From the NCBI RefSeq assembly GCF_026151205.1, contig NC_087076.1:3249902-3313901 (forward strand): DNA of 64,000 nucleotides, written 5' to 3'. A model generated the notes under the pieces. The model was not told the DNA's origin. It was given only the letters and a program-made list of their open reading frames with translations, and ran no database searches. The position numbers and the translations under genes were made by a program. This stretch comes from Bolinopsis microptera (Eukaryota; Ctenophora; Tentaculata; Lobata; Bolinopsidae). This document shows, one piece after another, positions 13,201 to 28,200 of the stretch; positions within the stretch are counted from its first letter, which is position 1; each line of letters begins with the position of its first letter.

Positions 13201-16200
13201 AATTTTGGTCTGCTTTAAAATTAGTCGCCGAAAAATTTAATCTCATGACATTTGGTTTAAAACAATTTAAGTCAAAAGTTTGAATAAATTTATGGTAGAC
13301 TAAATTTGTCGTTCATAAGATATGAACTATTATACTACTATTCGTATACTAACAAATTTCTGTTTATGCATGTATGTATATCAGGATTGTCACCAACAAA
13401 CATCAGCTTCTAATCAAATTGAATTCCTATAGGTGACCTAGATGAAACCGACAGTGCCGCCATGGTGTCATCTCTTCGGGATCCGGATGTATGACCAGGG
13501 ATACTTTTTATTTTATCAGTATTGGCCCCCCCCCCCCCATCTGTAAACCTGAACTGTACTACAGCTGGTCAGGCCGCTTAAACTTGTCTCTTCTTCTCAC
13601 AAGGTGGCATATAACTCAACTCTTAATTACAAGGCAGATATTGACATTTCCTTATGAAGAGGAGCCGAGTGAGATGATAACTTTGCAAAGCTACACATGT
13701 TAATCGTTATAATAACTTTGCAGAGGGAGGAGAGAAAGAGGAAATACATGACACGTGTTCTGTAATTGGTGACCAGTCTAAACGTACCTGTTCTTTTACA
13801 CTACACTATACCAGATCTGCATGTCTTTTAAACAGTTAACTGTTTAGTTCACAAAATTCTCATCATAAATCAGAACAATTTAATATAATGTTTAGCTGTG
13901 GCAAAATGATTCATTTCCGCTTATCAGGCACGTTTCTAAGGGAATTCCAGTGAAATAATTCATTCTGGGAAAATATAGTACAGTAGCAGTTAAATTACTT
14001 TCCACTAATGTACTAGAACATTGATCAAAACCTTAAAACTACGCACAAAAAATCTTTTTAACGTTTTTTAAAGATTAAGAAGAAATCCCTCTTTAATAAG
14101 AAGATCTTTAGTAAGATAAGCACACAATACAGCAAGTTATTGCTAATTGCACATAACCGAGAAAAGAGAAGATATTAATTATGATAATTATTGCTGAACA
14201 ATGGACTCTAAGTTAAGGTTTCACTTTTCTAATTTCTAAATATACTGTTCCGTCATTAACAGAACAATTAGTATGTGATTTGTCAGGTTACAACTACACC
14301 ACGGGCAGGATCATCATCTCCCACAGGACCAGCCATTAGAATGTACATTATTACACTGTACTTATCTAATTATATAATAAAGTAACTCTCGGTGGTTCTG
14401 GTGTCCCAGACAGGTGACTAATTGTACGCACGTGTAACCAATCACACGCCTCAAATTGATTGAAATCCAGATTGTAAATTAATATGTCAACTCTGGGGGT
14501 TCTAACATTCCTCCACAAATATCTCTCCAATTTGGAGGGTTGTAAAATACCTGGATGTCAATACCTGGAGATTGTTGTGTCCCGTATGATCCAGACGGTA
14601 AACCTAATGAACAGTGAGGACCTGAGCATTGCAAGCAATTAACAATCAACATAACAAAGATGAGCCAAGTGATTAACATCGCCGAATGAACAAAGGACCT
14701 TGCAGGACCTGGGAGCAGTCGGGATTGTCTGTTGAGTATTCAGCAGCGTCTAATGTTAACCAGATACCAATATACCATGATTATATATGGGAGCTATGTA
14801 TTACAATAAAATGCGTATAATAACCTGCCGGGTATTGGGTAATAACATGAGCCTGCCAAATCGTCAGTTACATCAACAGCTAATAATATAATAATCCTAA
14901 CTTTGAAGGAGGAATTCGATGTCTGTCAATTTTAGTCTTCAGATTCATTTTAAAGGATTAACATATTTAAAATATCGTTGACACCTGACCGTCGGAATTC
15001 TGCACAAACACATTTGGTGTGTATGAAAGCATCAATTAGCGCTGTAAATTGCCCCACAGGTCCCTCTAAAATTGTCTGTGAACTTGTTATAAATAAAGGA
15101 CCGGGCATGTTCAGTTATACAGGCTCACTGCTCACCTTCAGATCGTATAATACATTCACACCTGATCAGCGAGCTAGGTTAAATTTTACATTGTACAAAA
15201 CCACCTAGAAGAGTATATAGTTGCCGATATTCCGATGAAACGTTAAAAATGTGGTATTTTCCTCCGGTTTTAAGAATGTGCAGAATCTGGCAAACATATG
15301 ACATACTTCTGACAAATTATTGTCAACAACAATGATGGTCTTTATTCCCTTGATAGATGAATTTCATGGTGTTCTGAACATTTAAGGCTTCGCTTGCACT
15401 TAAAGTTTTCGTCGTAAGACAAATTTATCATTTTGTATGGTCCACTCACTAATCCCCATCATTACAGGGGGAAGTCCTAGAGCTTTGGTATTTAATCACA
15501 AATTCGAATGAAAATGTAAAAACGTAAAATTATTTTCAACTGCATTGATGGACAATCCAGGTAAATAATCAGTTAATTATCTACCACTCACGTTGGTAAT
15601 TATTGGGCCCGAGCACTTGTTCCCCGTAACTCGATTCTTTGGCTCACAGTCGTTAATCCTGACGCACGTGTTGATTGTCCGGCACCACGTGCAGCCGTAG
15701 CGCGCCTCCAGTCCTAGTCCTATACACGCGCTGCAATCCTGGACGTCTTCACAACTGTAGAGCACCACTGAGGGAAAAGAAGGTTAGGAATATTCAATAT
15801 TACGATATTTTGTATGGCCTAAATCGAGACTTGGTGAGAGTTTAAACACGTTTTGTGACATAACGTGACACTCTTGTCAGTGACATCTCGTGTGCCACTC
15901 TTGTTTGTCAACCTATCCAAACCTTTATAATTAGCTTTATAATAGCACCAAGTACCAACGAAATTTTCCTGCTCTAAAAAACTAAAATTGCGTACTGTAT
16001 CATACTACAAATCTATTACATTTATTGAGTATTATGTAACGCGATGGAAATATTTTAAGCGGGTAATATCCTGTCCAAACCGAGGATACATAACATGAAT
16101 ACTTTGTTGTAACTTTGTATGAAAAGCATTAATAAACAAAAGTAGAAACTGCTGCCCCATTAACCCTATACTACCTCATGCAACTTTATAATCGGTCATT

Positions 16201-19200
16201 TATTCATTCATGACCGGTTTGTTGCCAGTAGCTAGTTTTCGGGGTAAAATTCCCAGCTACAAGTACAACCTGTCCTTACAGTTGGGGAATCAAGTTTACA
16301 TAATGCTGTTTAGAGTAATGTTAATCTTCTGCAATCTTGTTGCAGCGCACAATTACCCACCAGATCCACTACCGATGTTAGCAGTTAGTAACCTTAGCAC
16401 TATTGGCTCATTACCTCCCCATTACCCCTCCATTACCCCTCCATTTAACCAATTACACCCGGCATCCCCGGAATTCCACATTTACCATTGGTAAACACTG
16501 CTAGCCCGGGGGAGGCAACTGTTTCCCTTGCAACTGGAAATGAGTTCATGTCATTGCTCCCATACCAGCTAAAGAGGTCTAGTAGGTTCTTTCAGCAAGT
16601 CATTGTACTGTTATATTAGGCGTTGTGAACAAGTCGTTATTATTGTATTATTAAGCTTTTAAAACCGAATACCGCCGGTAAGCATATCTCCAAGACATAT
16701 TATATCCAAATATGTAATTGTTCATGCTGTGATTTATCGAGCCTAAATTCCAGAGCAAACACTCAAATTTATGTGTATAATATTTGAAATGTAATCATAC
16801 CACTGAGCGTTAATTACGTATAAAGTAAGCATACTAGCGTCTCCCCAAATATAGCATTAGATTTCTAGCGGTCTCCCCAAAGACACAGGCTTGAAAGACT
16901 AAAGAGACCGTCAAGTTTAAATAGAGTCTATTCAGTGAGGAGCCAGATAAACGGGTACTCTCCACTTTCCAGGCTCCTGTGTGTCGTTTAGTCTGCCCTG
17001 GAGACTCACATTATATACCCACACTGTTGTATACAAACAGTCATACTCTTATGTAACTAGTGCGGACTCCCAAATAGTTACCAAGTTACCTGGTTACACG
17101 CTAGTTACCTGGTTACACGTCTTGTAGACTACTACAGACTACTAAAGCATCATTACAGAGGACATTTCATTAAATACACCTTCTATAACGTACCATTTGA
17201 ACTAAATCCATTATCAGGTCCGGCTCGATCAGTGTCTTTAGCTTCTGGATCCATTACAATAAGGGAACGTGGGGTAAGGTTTGTATATTGGACCCCCCAG
17301 GAGAGTGGCAGGTGTACCCCCTCCCCCCTGGAGAGTGGCAGGTGTACCCCCCCCCCCATCCTTGATACCCTCTATTTCATAAACTCTCAATCTCAGACTT
17401 TTCAAAATAACTTTTCAAATAACCCCCGTTCAGTGAGTGAGCTAATTGTCACTCCGTGTAATATCAGTGCACTGTGTTTATTATACGGCTCGTCTGCAGA
17501 CAGCCGTAGGTTTTAATTAATCAAATGACTAGAGAGCTCAGGATATAATAAGTTAATTAATTAAACGGTCCTCGTGACATAGGTGGCAGTTGTTTCTCCA
17601 ATTGGTAAAGTTAGAACAGAGTTTGGATAGATTGCTTTGTACTGAAATTACTAGACAGAGGTTGCGATAGCAGATATCTCAGCACAAATAATGGACTTAT
17701 TGAACATTGAACACTGGCTGTGTGAAGAATCAGATTTGACTTGCTTGAGTCAAAATTGACCGAGAGATCAAAATTGACCGGGAGTCAATTTTCATTTCTA
17801 TAATTTAGTTAAGATGGTCAGGTGGATTTTTATTTTTTCATGTGAAATTAATCAAACAGCCACCTGGGATTCTGCAATAATGTGAAATTCCGCCTGAAAA
17901 GGAAATCTGAAAATGTCCCGCAGTCGAAACCTCCCCTCTTCCAACGAACCGAAAGTTAAAGTTCAAACACGACAGTTCTTTGAGCACTATTAAAATGTCA
18001 TTCAGGTAATCGTTCAGATGTCCAAAAAGGATACCTTCATACTAAATAGTTCCTGGTACCTTGCGAAAACAAGGACGGTTCACTTTGTCGTATCCTTTCT
18101 TTATTCAACTACTCAACGTGACACCCACAATGACTATAATTCTCACAATTTGGATTCCTATCTAGAAAGTAGATCGGTGGGCCAACATTTCGCAAAATTA
18201 ACATTTTGTAAAATGCTAAGATGTTGGTTAATGGATGAGAAAACATGTTCTTTTATCGCATTATACCATTTGAGTGGGTTGTTATAACCTGGTTATGTTA
18301 GTAACTAGGGCGCCACACTCAGATCACCGCCCAATTAGAGCTCATAACAAACAACTCTTAAACAGCACAACACAGGAAAGTTCCAGTCATTTCCGATGAA
18401 AATAGTATCCAAGCCGTGCATCATTCTTTATCTGTATTATTAAGCTGTGCCAATTTATTAAGAGGTAAAGTTTTGCCTATTGGGTTGCTATCATATCAAA
18501 TCATGGACTAGATCCGAATTTTCACCAGATATCATGATTATTCATTATATTGGGCAGTATTCTGGTAATAACAAACACTGGCCTCGTTTAATACCCAGAT
18601 TTACCGACCCAAATAAGGACCATTATGCACGCGACTAACTGCGCTATACAGTAGCTTCTAGACATTTGATTAGCTAATAGCTACTGGATTTACTGGTCAC
18701 TGGTCTCTGCCTACTGGCAGGTGTCTCGATTATGGGATTACATGACCACGCATTCTCACTAGACAGAGGGCAGTTGAGCTTTTATACTGATTACTGACTA
18801 ATAGAGTGAGTCTGCGAATTATTATTAAAATTGCTATCACAATCGCTCTTAAAATTAGCTCATAGGAATAAATAATAAATTGTAGTCGTCTAGAAATAGC
18901 AATTACAGGGTTAACCATGAATACACAAGTTGGGTAGTAGGCGGGACTAACATTCAGTGTGATAGCTAGATGTTAGTCGGTATAATACACCTTAACGGGG
19001 CAGTATTATCTTTTTCAGCAAATCACTGATTAAATAACCAAGTGTGAGGAGGTTTGAAAAGTGTACTCACATTTGGCACTATCAGAAGGGTTGTATATCT
19101 GAACACCCTTGTATGTAACGACAATTGGTAGGGACCTCGGAACGGCGGTTATGTTCATACTCGTCTGCAAATATGTGTATTAGTTAATCAGTTAGTAAGT

Positions 19201-22200
19201 AAGTTAGTTCGTGTGCAACCTTATCTAATGTTTTAGAGTGACTCAGTTGGACTAGCAGCAGGGCTATAAAACGAGAATCATAGAGATGATTACAGCCTCT
19301 TACGTCACATATATTCTAATTATTAACTTATAAATAACAAACCAAGGGGACAGTGCACTTAATACTCTGGTCATCATCAGAAGCAACTGAAGGGTTCGCT
19401 GCAGCGCTGATCTCCCCCGCAAAGTCTGTCTGTATCACGCACTTGTAGTCACCTTCAGTGGACATCTGCGGGAGAAGGAGGAGTTAGAAACGGGAAAGGA
19501 GGGATTTGTCTCCTTATATTAAGGAGGCAGGTGTAACTGGATGCGTTCGGTTTTTTTGTGAACTGAGAGTGTGAAAGTTGATTTTCAACTGTCACTTGTC
19601 AGACTAATATTATGACCTCATGTCACAGTGACACTAATACAGCGCGGGTACACTATTATAAAACTACTTTAAAATTATGATATCCCAACGAGGAGCAGAT
19701 TCTTAAGGCCACAGGGGGGGGGGGGGGGGTCCGAGGCCAACAAATTTTTTTCGCCCCAGTTGGCAGACCACGTACTACCTGACGCTCCCACACCACCCCT
19801 AGCCCCCCAGAGCGCCTAGTTTGTCGAAAAACTCACAACTAACTAGTTCTTAACATTTTGTTGCTCTCATCTTAAGTTAAACTTATCCATGGGTACCAAT
19901 TGGCCGTCCAGCGTTTAACATCTATCTTCTCCTAGAGCTTTCATCCGTTTCATATCAGCTCAAATTTGGAACACATGTTTCTGAGATAGTCACAGTCAGA
20001 AAATATGAGGCGATTTTTAAAATTTTGCTTCTAACTCTTTTTATGAGGTTAACTGTCGAAAATTGTCGAAAATATCGTGACGCGCACTCATTGTTAACCT
20101 CATGTCTCAGCTTGCGCTTAGTAGCAAAATATCAAAACACTTTTGCCAAGTTACAAGGTCCCATGATTAGATGTAAACTGTAAAAGAAGATAGATTTCTG
20201 CCAAAACCTTATTTGAAGTTTTCATTTACAATAGATTTACAGGTAAACCTCAAAATTTGACGCGCGATATCTACAGATGGGAAACTTTTTTTCGTTCAGG
20301 ACAAAAGCATTTCAAAATTTAGATCGAGCTCTACAACATATCTCAAAAATGACCTCGGACCCCCCCCCCCCCCCCCCTGTAGCCTTAAATCTAATTTAGT
20401 TATACATGACATGATGTGATACACTCTGACAACAGGTGTTAGAGTGTATCACGTTTCTCATACTTGCAGCAATCCTTCTCCAATTACTGCATTTTCATAA
20501 CCCAACTTGAAATGTCCTGGTTGAAACTCCGAAATTGGAATTCACTAAATTTGGCGGGAAATTAGCTCCAGTTCTGGCATAAAAAATGGTCACGGTCGAT
20601 TCTTGCTGATGCAAATTTAACTCAATAACAAGGCACACATCTTAAATCTGAATTCATATTATTAACCCACGCTATACCCACTTACCGGTATGTTGCTGGC
20701 TTTCAGAGTTAAACTACCATCACTTTTTTTCTCCATAGTATATTCCTGGGCGACTAGAGAAGGACACTGGTTGTCTTCCTGAAACACAAGGAAATATTAT
20801 AATTTATTGTATTAATATATCAAGAACTCTTGCGATAGTGTGTAACTGAACATTCCACAATTGCCTTAGCTAACGTAATGAAAGGCCGGATATATGAGAG
20901 TTAAATGAAAGCTACATATTCGTATCGATTTAGCCTCGACGAAACAAGTATGATTTACGTGTCGCCAGTCTTCGAAAATTCTTTAGTTTCTCTCATTTTT
21001 CTCTCATTGGTCAGTCATTTAGACGAAAAGGTTGCTTAACAACCGAAATATAATGAGTACTTATATATAGATTTTATAAATTCAAGAGAAAACGTCTATC
21101 AGAGCCGTGTTCTGAGTATCTTGCTGAAAAGTCTAGGAGTTACAGCAAGGTACGAGGAATACAATACCAGGTCACCTGACTTGATGAGTGCTTTATTTAG
21201 CTTCATTTAAAGTTGAACAATGTAACCTACCAAAACGATACATTAGAGTTAGCTAAATTATTTGCCACGCAGTAATCTTAAACACTTGGACGAGAAAGTG
21301 GCATTTAGAGGCTACCCGGATAACAATAGCTCAGTGTTACCTTGACTGTGACTGAGGGAAAAAGCTTGGAAATTACAACATTTAAACATCTGTAGTATAA
21401 TTATATAGTGTTATATAGCATAATCTTGTAGCAATCTGGCAAGGAGGAGGATTATCGGTGCAGCGGATTTTCAGCGAAGATAAATTACTGTCTTGAGTTG
21501 GATATTGGTTGATGAGCTAGATTTATCATATGCTGCAAGAAATCATGTAGTTCCAGCTGTAAGCTTAAGGCATTCATTTTTTTTCTTCAAAAATATTAGA
21601 AATCTAATTATATATATGTATAATGCGATTTTAATAGCGGTTTATTTCAAGTAATCATAAGTTACAGCTGGGTTGGTTTATTGATAAAAGATGCTTGAGC
21701 AAGCTCGCTGATTGCGATGCAGATGGTTCTTACTTCTATTTTTATTTCAACTATTTCAGAGTCCTCGTCCTAAAATATTGGATTATTGAAAATCAAATTG
21801 TAAAACAAGAACATTTCATTGATCGACAATTAACCAATTAACAATTTCCGGGTTAAGGCTACTAAATAATCTAAATGCTGATTAGAAAGGATATTAGCCT
21901 ACTAAATTACTCACACTGGCAATCTCAACATTTGATCCACATTTCTCCGTCGTCTGTTGGCATGTATTGATGTTTTTACACCATTTACAGGCAAACTGGG
22001 ACGTTGTGCAGTCGTAACAACTGAAATATAGAAAAAATATGTCATTTCCTGACCAGTACCTAGATCTATTATAAAGACACACTTAACGGTTAACCACTTA
22101 GCCAGTATTTAGCCAGTAGTTAGCCAGTATGTTGGTAACAACTCTAGTTAACAGTCCAGTCTCTTTAAGAAGACATCCCTCTCTACACGTGTATTTCTAA

Positions 22201-25200
22201 ATAGATCTGTAAAATTTAAACATCAACATATTTTCCAGCGTTAAAAAGTAGTAATTTAACTTTTTAAAGATATCAGGATTGTTTGATTCAGGAAGTGCTA
22301 TTACCAGCGCCTACAAGATTAAGAGAATACAATTTAGCCACAAATACTGGCTACTAAATATCTCATTATCATTGTATAAACACACATATCTCCGTTTCAA
22401 AGAACTTGGATTAGCGAGACGAACGATCTGACGTCAATTCAACATGCTAATATTATGAAGGAGAAACCTTGCTTTATGACCGTGATAATCTTGTAATAAC
22501 CAAACTTAAATATTCAAAATAGCCTCACTCGCTGTAAAATTAACTCCATGGCAGATCCCAAGAACTTTTGTAATTTTGCTTTGATCTGGCCTGGTTCGGT
22601 ATTTGGCTTATTTCGAGTCAGAAATCAGGTACGATGCGGTTCAGCTACCGAACTAATCTTTCAGATCCGGCAATAAAAATGCGATCCAGTCCATTCCTCA
22701 TATTCTATAAGTCTATTCCTTATTCAAACTTAAAATTAGCTAATTAGCTAAATTACAAAACAGATTACAAACACTTGAAACAAACGCAAATCTATAACTT
22801 GCAATATTCACAAAATGTAACCCAGTTGTCACACTCATATGTTATACAAGTCACACATGTTAGTGAAACGTTTGGAATTATTCTAGAAATTTATAGCGAC
22901 TTTTAGCTATAAGGTACAGAACATTAAACACATTAAAGGTAATTGTGGGTGTGTCGCGTGCAGCAGAAAACTTGATTTTCTTGCTTTTTGTTCGTACTTA
23001 TTTTAAAACTTACTTACTCCTGCTACTAATCACAAAGTGCATCATTCCCCACTCATACAGTCAGCTGAACATATAATCTACGCTTGCTATTAATGAACCA
23101 CTGTTCTCGCACACAATCATCAATATTAATATATAATGAAGTGGTGGTCTAGAATATATATTCTTAAATACACATACAGTACACTTAAATAGTTCTCTCT
23201 CGAGCTGGCTCAGTTCAGTAAGCTCATCCTTAAAAATGCCAGGGTGAGGTCACGACAAGTAGCACACACGACAACCGCAAAAACTTTAAAACTGTAAAAG
23301 ACTCGCAGGTAAATTGTGTCCGTGCTCTTCATGAGAAGTGGTGAGAGAAGGACCATGATGTCGGGCCAACTTTAAGTATGATTGAAGGTAACGTTTTGTT
23401 GTGAAAATCTAGTCAATTGTTTGAGTGCTGGTGTATTGTGCCACCCTGGTCAGAGTGCTGGTGAATTGTGCCACCATGGTCTGTGCTTCAGGGAAACAAG
23501 AGACTAAATGTCAAGCTGTGAGACAGCTGTTTGTAGTGCGGTGCGGATCAACTCTCTGATCTGTATAACCTATTGTTTTCTCTCCTCTCTGAGAAAGAAA
23601 TCAAAAGGTGAGATAATATGCAGGAACTTACAGTTTGTTGTTTTTACAGTAGTAGAGCGGAAAGTTGTCGAATATGGTCATGAAAGGGTTAGGTTCTCCT
23701 TTTACCCGTATCTTGACTGTTACCAGCACGCTATCTGAGAAAGTGTTAAATTGAGAAACTTACTTTAGGGGTCATTCATAATAACTAAGTATTTCTTAAG
23801 TAAATACTCGCTAGTAATTACTTAGATTTTTCTGAGTCTCAAAATCGGTATTCACAAAGTTTGAGCATTTACTGCCCAGTAAAAACTAATACTCAAGCTG
23901 AATTCATCGTGAGTATGACTTACATTCAAGTAAATACTCACTAAAATGCTCTCAAACTAGCACTCAAATACTCAAATCAGTATTTTAAGAAGCACGCCAG
24001 GTTAATTCAGATCTTTTGTTTGCCATCTTATGTTAATGGGAAAACACCCAAATTCGGATGTACATCGATGTATCGAAGGAATGTGAAATAAACATTTTCG
24101 AGGGAAATTTGTGTCGAGTACATTCGACATTCGCACATCACGTACCGCATATGTCTGTGATGAAATTTGTGATATCGCAATCTTGAAATGGCGGCAAAAT
24201 GATAACACCCTCGACTCCGAAGATAATTCAGAATCATTCTTGATATCTATAATGAATGTTTCGTGTGCGATATTGTGTCCCCTACAGGTAATTTCACGTC
24301 CCTTTTACAGTGGTTTACCGTGATTTACTGTAGTTTTCTTTTATCCACGGTAGTTTCCCGAAACCCACCGTAGTTTTACTGTGGTTTGCCGTCAATTTCT
24401 CAAACTTTATTAAATACATATCGATGGAAATATCAATATATACTCAGAATGTTACATCGGTTTTCAGATTGATGCGGACGGTAAGCTCAATTATATGTTA
24501 ACTATCAATGGTGGTTGGAAATTGCATTTCATATTAGCAATTAGCCGTGTACGTTTGTTTTCACTGTTCAACCTATTACAATCATCTCGGTACGCAATTT
24601 TTATCGCTAGTCCTAGCCAAAGCTTTCAGAGAGGTTTTTTATAACTATTTTTTGAATTGATGACTGATCTGCGTTACTTGGCTCCTGAATGTCGTGGGGA
24701 CACCATTTTTAGCTTAAACTAACCATAATGGTCGCATCTATATTGGACTTGGACAAGGAAGCTTATACTCTAACGTGTTTATTTTTCTGGGAAAATTTGC
24801 AAAAACGTCATCCAATCGGGACAAAATATATTAGAGCTTTTGTACGGGCAGTGAGGAGTCGTCCCTGAAAATTTGAAGTGAAAATATCAATTAGAAGGGA
24901 AGTTATTGACGTTAAAAGTCGTTGAGCAATAGGTGAGAAAATGATTTGAGAATGTGAATTCGGTTCTCACATTTTGAGCATGAGTTTTGATCATTTTCTA
25001 ACTTTATGAATACCAATCTTGAGTTAGTTTTGGGTGACGAGTAAATACTAACTTTATGAATACCGATTTGAGTGCTAGTTCCAACTCTGAGCATTTACTA
25101 GCGACAAAATACTCAGACCGCAAATACTTAACTTTACGAATACCAAAAGCGAATTTGATCTCAAAATCTAAGATTATCTCACAATTTGAGTCTGAGTTTT

Positions 25201-28200
25201 CGTTTATGAATGACCCCTTGTGGTAAATGTGAATATTGGGCCCAAGAACCTTCACCACTATACCAGAGGAAGTTAGTGGACTGATCCGTAATTCTCCTAT
25301 AACGAGTGTTCATGACTCATGTGTCTTGCATTATTCATAGTGCCGAATATTTTCGTGTCCCGAAGTCTAATTTTATAATTTGAAAAATGAGCCCCAGTTA
25401 AAAACAAACCCCTACTTGACACATCTGTTTTAAAATTACAATTTACAAACATGGCTACATCGAATAACAACATGAGTGGTCCAAATATTTTTCTCGTTTC
25501 AGTAAACAAATAGATCAACCTCGATAATAATAATAAACCCTAAATTGCGGAGAGAAACCGCGGGATTCCTGCATTCCAGAACTCACCGGCGTCACTGCTG
25601 ATGATAGTGGGGTCTAGTTCTGGAGAGGAACAGATAAGGTTGTTGCCGTTAGTTACAAACACAGCACTCTGAGGAGTTCCCAATATCTCGTCTCCCTTCA
25701 TCCACACGCACTCCACTAGCGAGTCTCTCACTCGTAGAGCGTTCACTAGCTCTGCTGACGTTATTTCTATCTGAACACGTGACTTTGTTAGTGATTATTT
25801 CAGGACACTGAACACGTGACTTTGTTAGTGATTATTTCAGGACACTGAACATTTTACATACGAGTACAAGGTATTTACTTAGGTTTAAATAATAAATGTT
25901 CAAAATGGCTCTCTGTTAAAACTAGGTGTTCGAAATTTAAAAGAATTTGATAAATATTATTATTTGATGGTTTTAAAACTTTCGTCTTGAAGCCATGCTA
26001 TGATTGTAAAATGATCGGTGATTTCATTTTTAGTTTACTCTGGCCCGTCATCAACCTCATTTTAAATTACACGAGTTAAAATATACGAGCCAATAAAAAT
26101 AGTTGGTTAAGTGCTGACGGCTCTATTCTGACTACACCCTGACCTACTACATTCTACACCCTATCAATATAGAAACTGTTCAATCATTTTAGTTTTAAAA
26201 TGTATCATGTTTGATAAACAAATCTTGCTAAAACATTACCACATAAAATGTATAAAAACAAAAGATTTATTGTAAAATCAAACCCTAGTCGAGTTGGTGA
26301 TCCTAGCATTTGCAGGGTTGAGGTTGGACATTGGGAAGCATCGGTCGGAGTTTTGAGCGAGACTGTTGACCCACAGTTCAGGTATAAACTCAGTTCCCGG
26401 CCCTGAGTCACACTCCGTGTATTGCATGCACCTGTCACAGTATTACTTGTTAAAGATCAGGCGTTTAGTTATCTTTTAAAGTTAAGGTGAGGGCGACTAC
26501 CGTCTGAGATATGTCAGAAAATAATGTATTTGAGATATTGTGTGATTGAAACTGTAGGTAGTTAGTGATCGGGTCGATCAGTCAACTGCCCTAATGAATG
26601 TTCCACCGAATCGAAACATATAATAAATTTCTTTTATAAAATATAATAGCTCAACAAACCTTTAGTTATTATTGTCTACAGGATGTTATTTAAAAGAAAA
26701 GCGCAGTATTTAAAACATGCTGTGTCTCACTAACTTTACTCACTTAGCTTTCAACAGACACCACCCACAGAATGGATCCCCACTAGTAGCACACGACTCA
26801 CAAGTATCAAACGTTTCACAGTTCCCCAGCGGTTCCCCGAACACTCGGGAACCAGAGTAACCGTACATCATGGTATCAGAAGCTATCAGTTTCTTCAGAG
26901 GGTCCAGAAGAACACTCCTGGTGGTCAGCTTGATACCTCCAGAATCCTCGTCTCTGAGGACGATCTTCATGATATCTCCAGTGCTGGTTCCCACAACCAA
27001 CACGTTATCATCCTTAACAGTCTGAAGGAGGAGTGAGGTGGCGTTCTGGCCGGTGTACATTCCTATGGGTTGCAGGTTGATGACCTCCTCGCTGATGCTG
27101 CGACCTCGTTTGTTACCAGGTGTTCTGTAGCTGTGATCACAGCGATTATCAGGCCCTGTGTACTCGTCAAACTTCTCGTTGAGCGTGCTTACTAGCAGAG
27201 GACAAATTGCACTTTTATCAGCAGCGCGGTCAAATAATACAGCAATGAGTAAGTCGTCCCCTTTCTTTCCTCCCAACTTCAGTGATAGATTCACGGCAAG
27301 ACTGCCCTTAACAATCTTGATAAGTTCACTGAAATCGTCGTTGATGTCCCCCTTGCACCTATAAAATTGGAGGATAATAAGAAATATGTTTACTAAGCAT
27401 ATGCCGTTATTTTAACATCATAAGGTTGGAAACCAACTCACAAATTCTCACCGAGTTAAGTGACATTGAATATAGATTCCTTTGTTCTAACCTGAATTGA
27501 ATGTCGATGTAAGATTTATATGTGATAGGGGCGTACTTGTCCTCACGGCCTTCATCCATCAAGCAAGTTCGGGATATAAAGGGGTTTTCGTCTGTTTCTC
27601 TTTTTCCCACAGTATGGAAATAAGTTGTCGGTGATTTGAATATGTAATAGAAACTTCCCTTGGATCCAAGAAGTCTTGCATTGCCATATGGAACCCTTCT
27701 AAACATATTGGCTGTGTCAGCAACGTTGATGGTGTAAGACGCTATATAAGGGAAATTTCCTCTGCTTAGAGTCTTATATCCAGAGTCCACAGCAACAAAG
27801 AGTCCTTCATTATTCTGTCTAAGTCCTGACCCAGTTATTGCAAATGTGGGATATCTAGCACTTGCTACCCAAAACTTGTTGTCTGAATATGGTGCAGTCG
27901 ATGTTTCATAAACTGAATCCTGGGGGTATAATAAACGGTTTTATTGAGTTGGCTTTGATTTTAAGCAAGTTTAATACGGTTTCGTGAATGTATAATAATT
28001 ACGAGAAGCAACACTGAATATAATTTCGGTTACCTTTAATGTGCTCAGATCGCTGGCAGTACATCTCCCACCGAAAGCAGAGCCACAACGGATTAGTAAT
28101 CCTTGACTTATCAGTAATATCTGTCATGAAATAGTTTCTTATCAAATTACATGGTTTAGTTCTCAATATTGTACGAACTACCTTTATAATATATATAGTA

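Noticed and set aside
13450-13484. A phase-compatible 34-base segment as the missing IPT exon
   Set aside because: Phase fits, but the peptide ([11 protein letters not shown]) has no IPT character and the segment touches the direct repeat.
14978-15208. A plus-strand ORF resembling an IPT domain strand pattern ([20 protein letters not shown])
   Set aside because: It lies on the strand opposite to plexin, has no splice sites and overlaps intron sequence; the resemblance is probably chance.
17285-17360. CRISPR-like spaced repeats
   Set aside because: Only two copies of a G/C-rich motif in a eukaryotic intron; no array structure.
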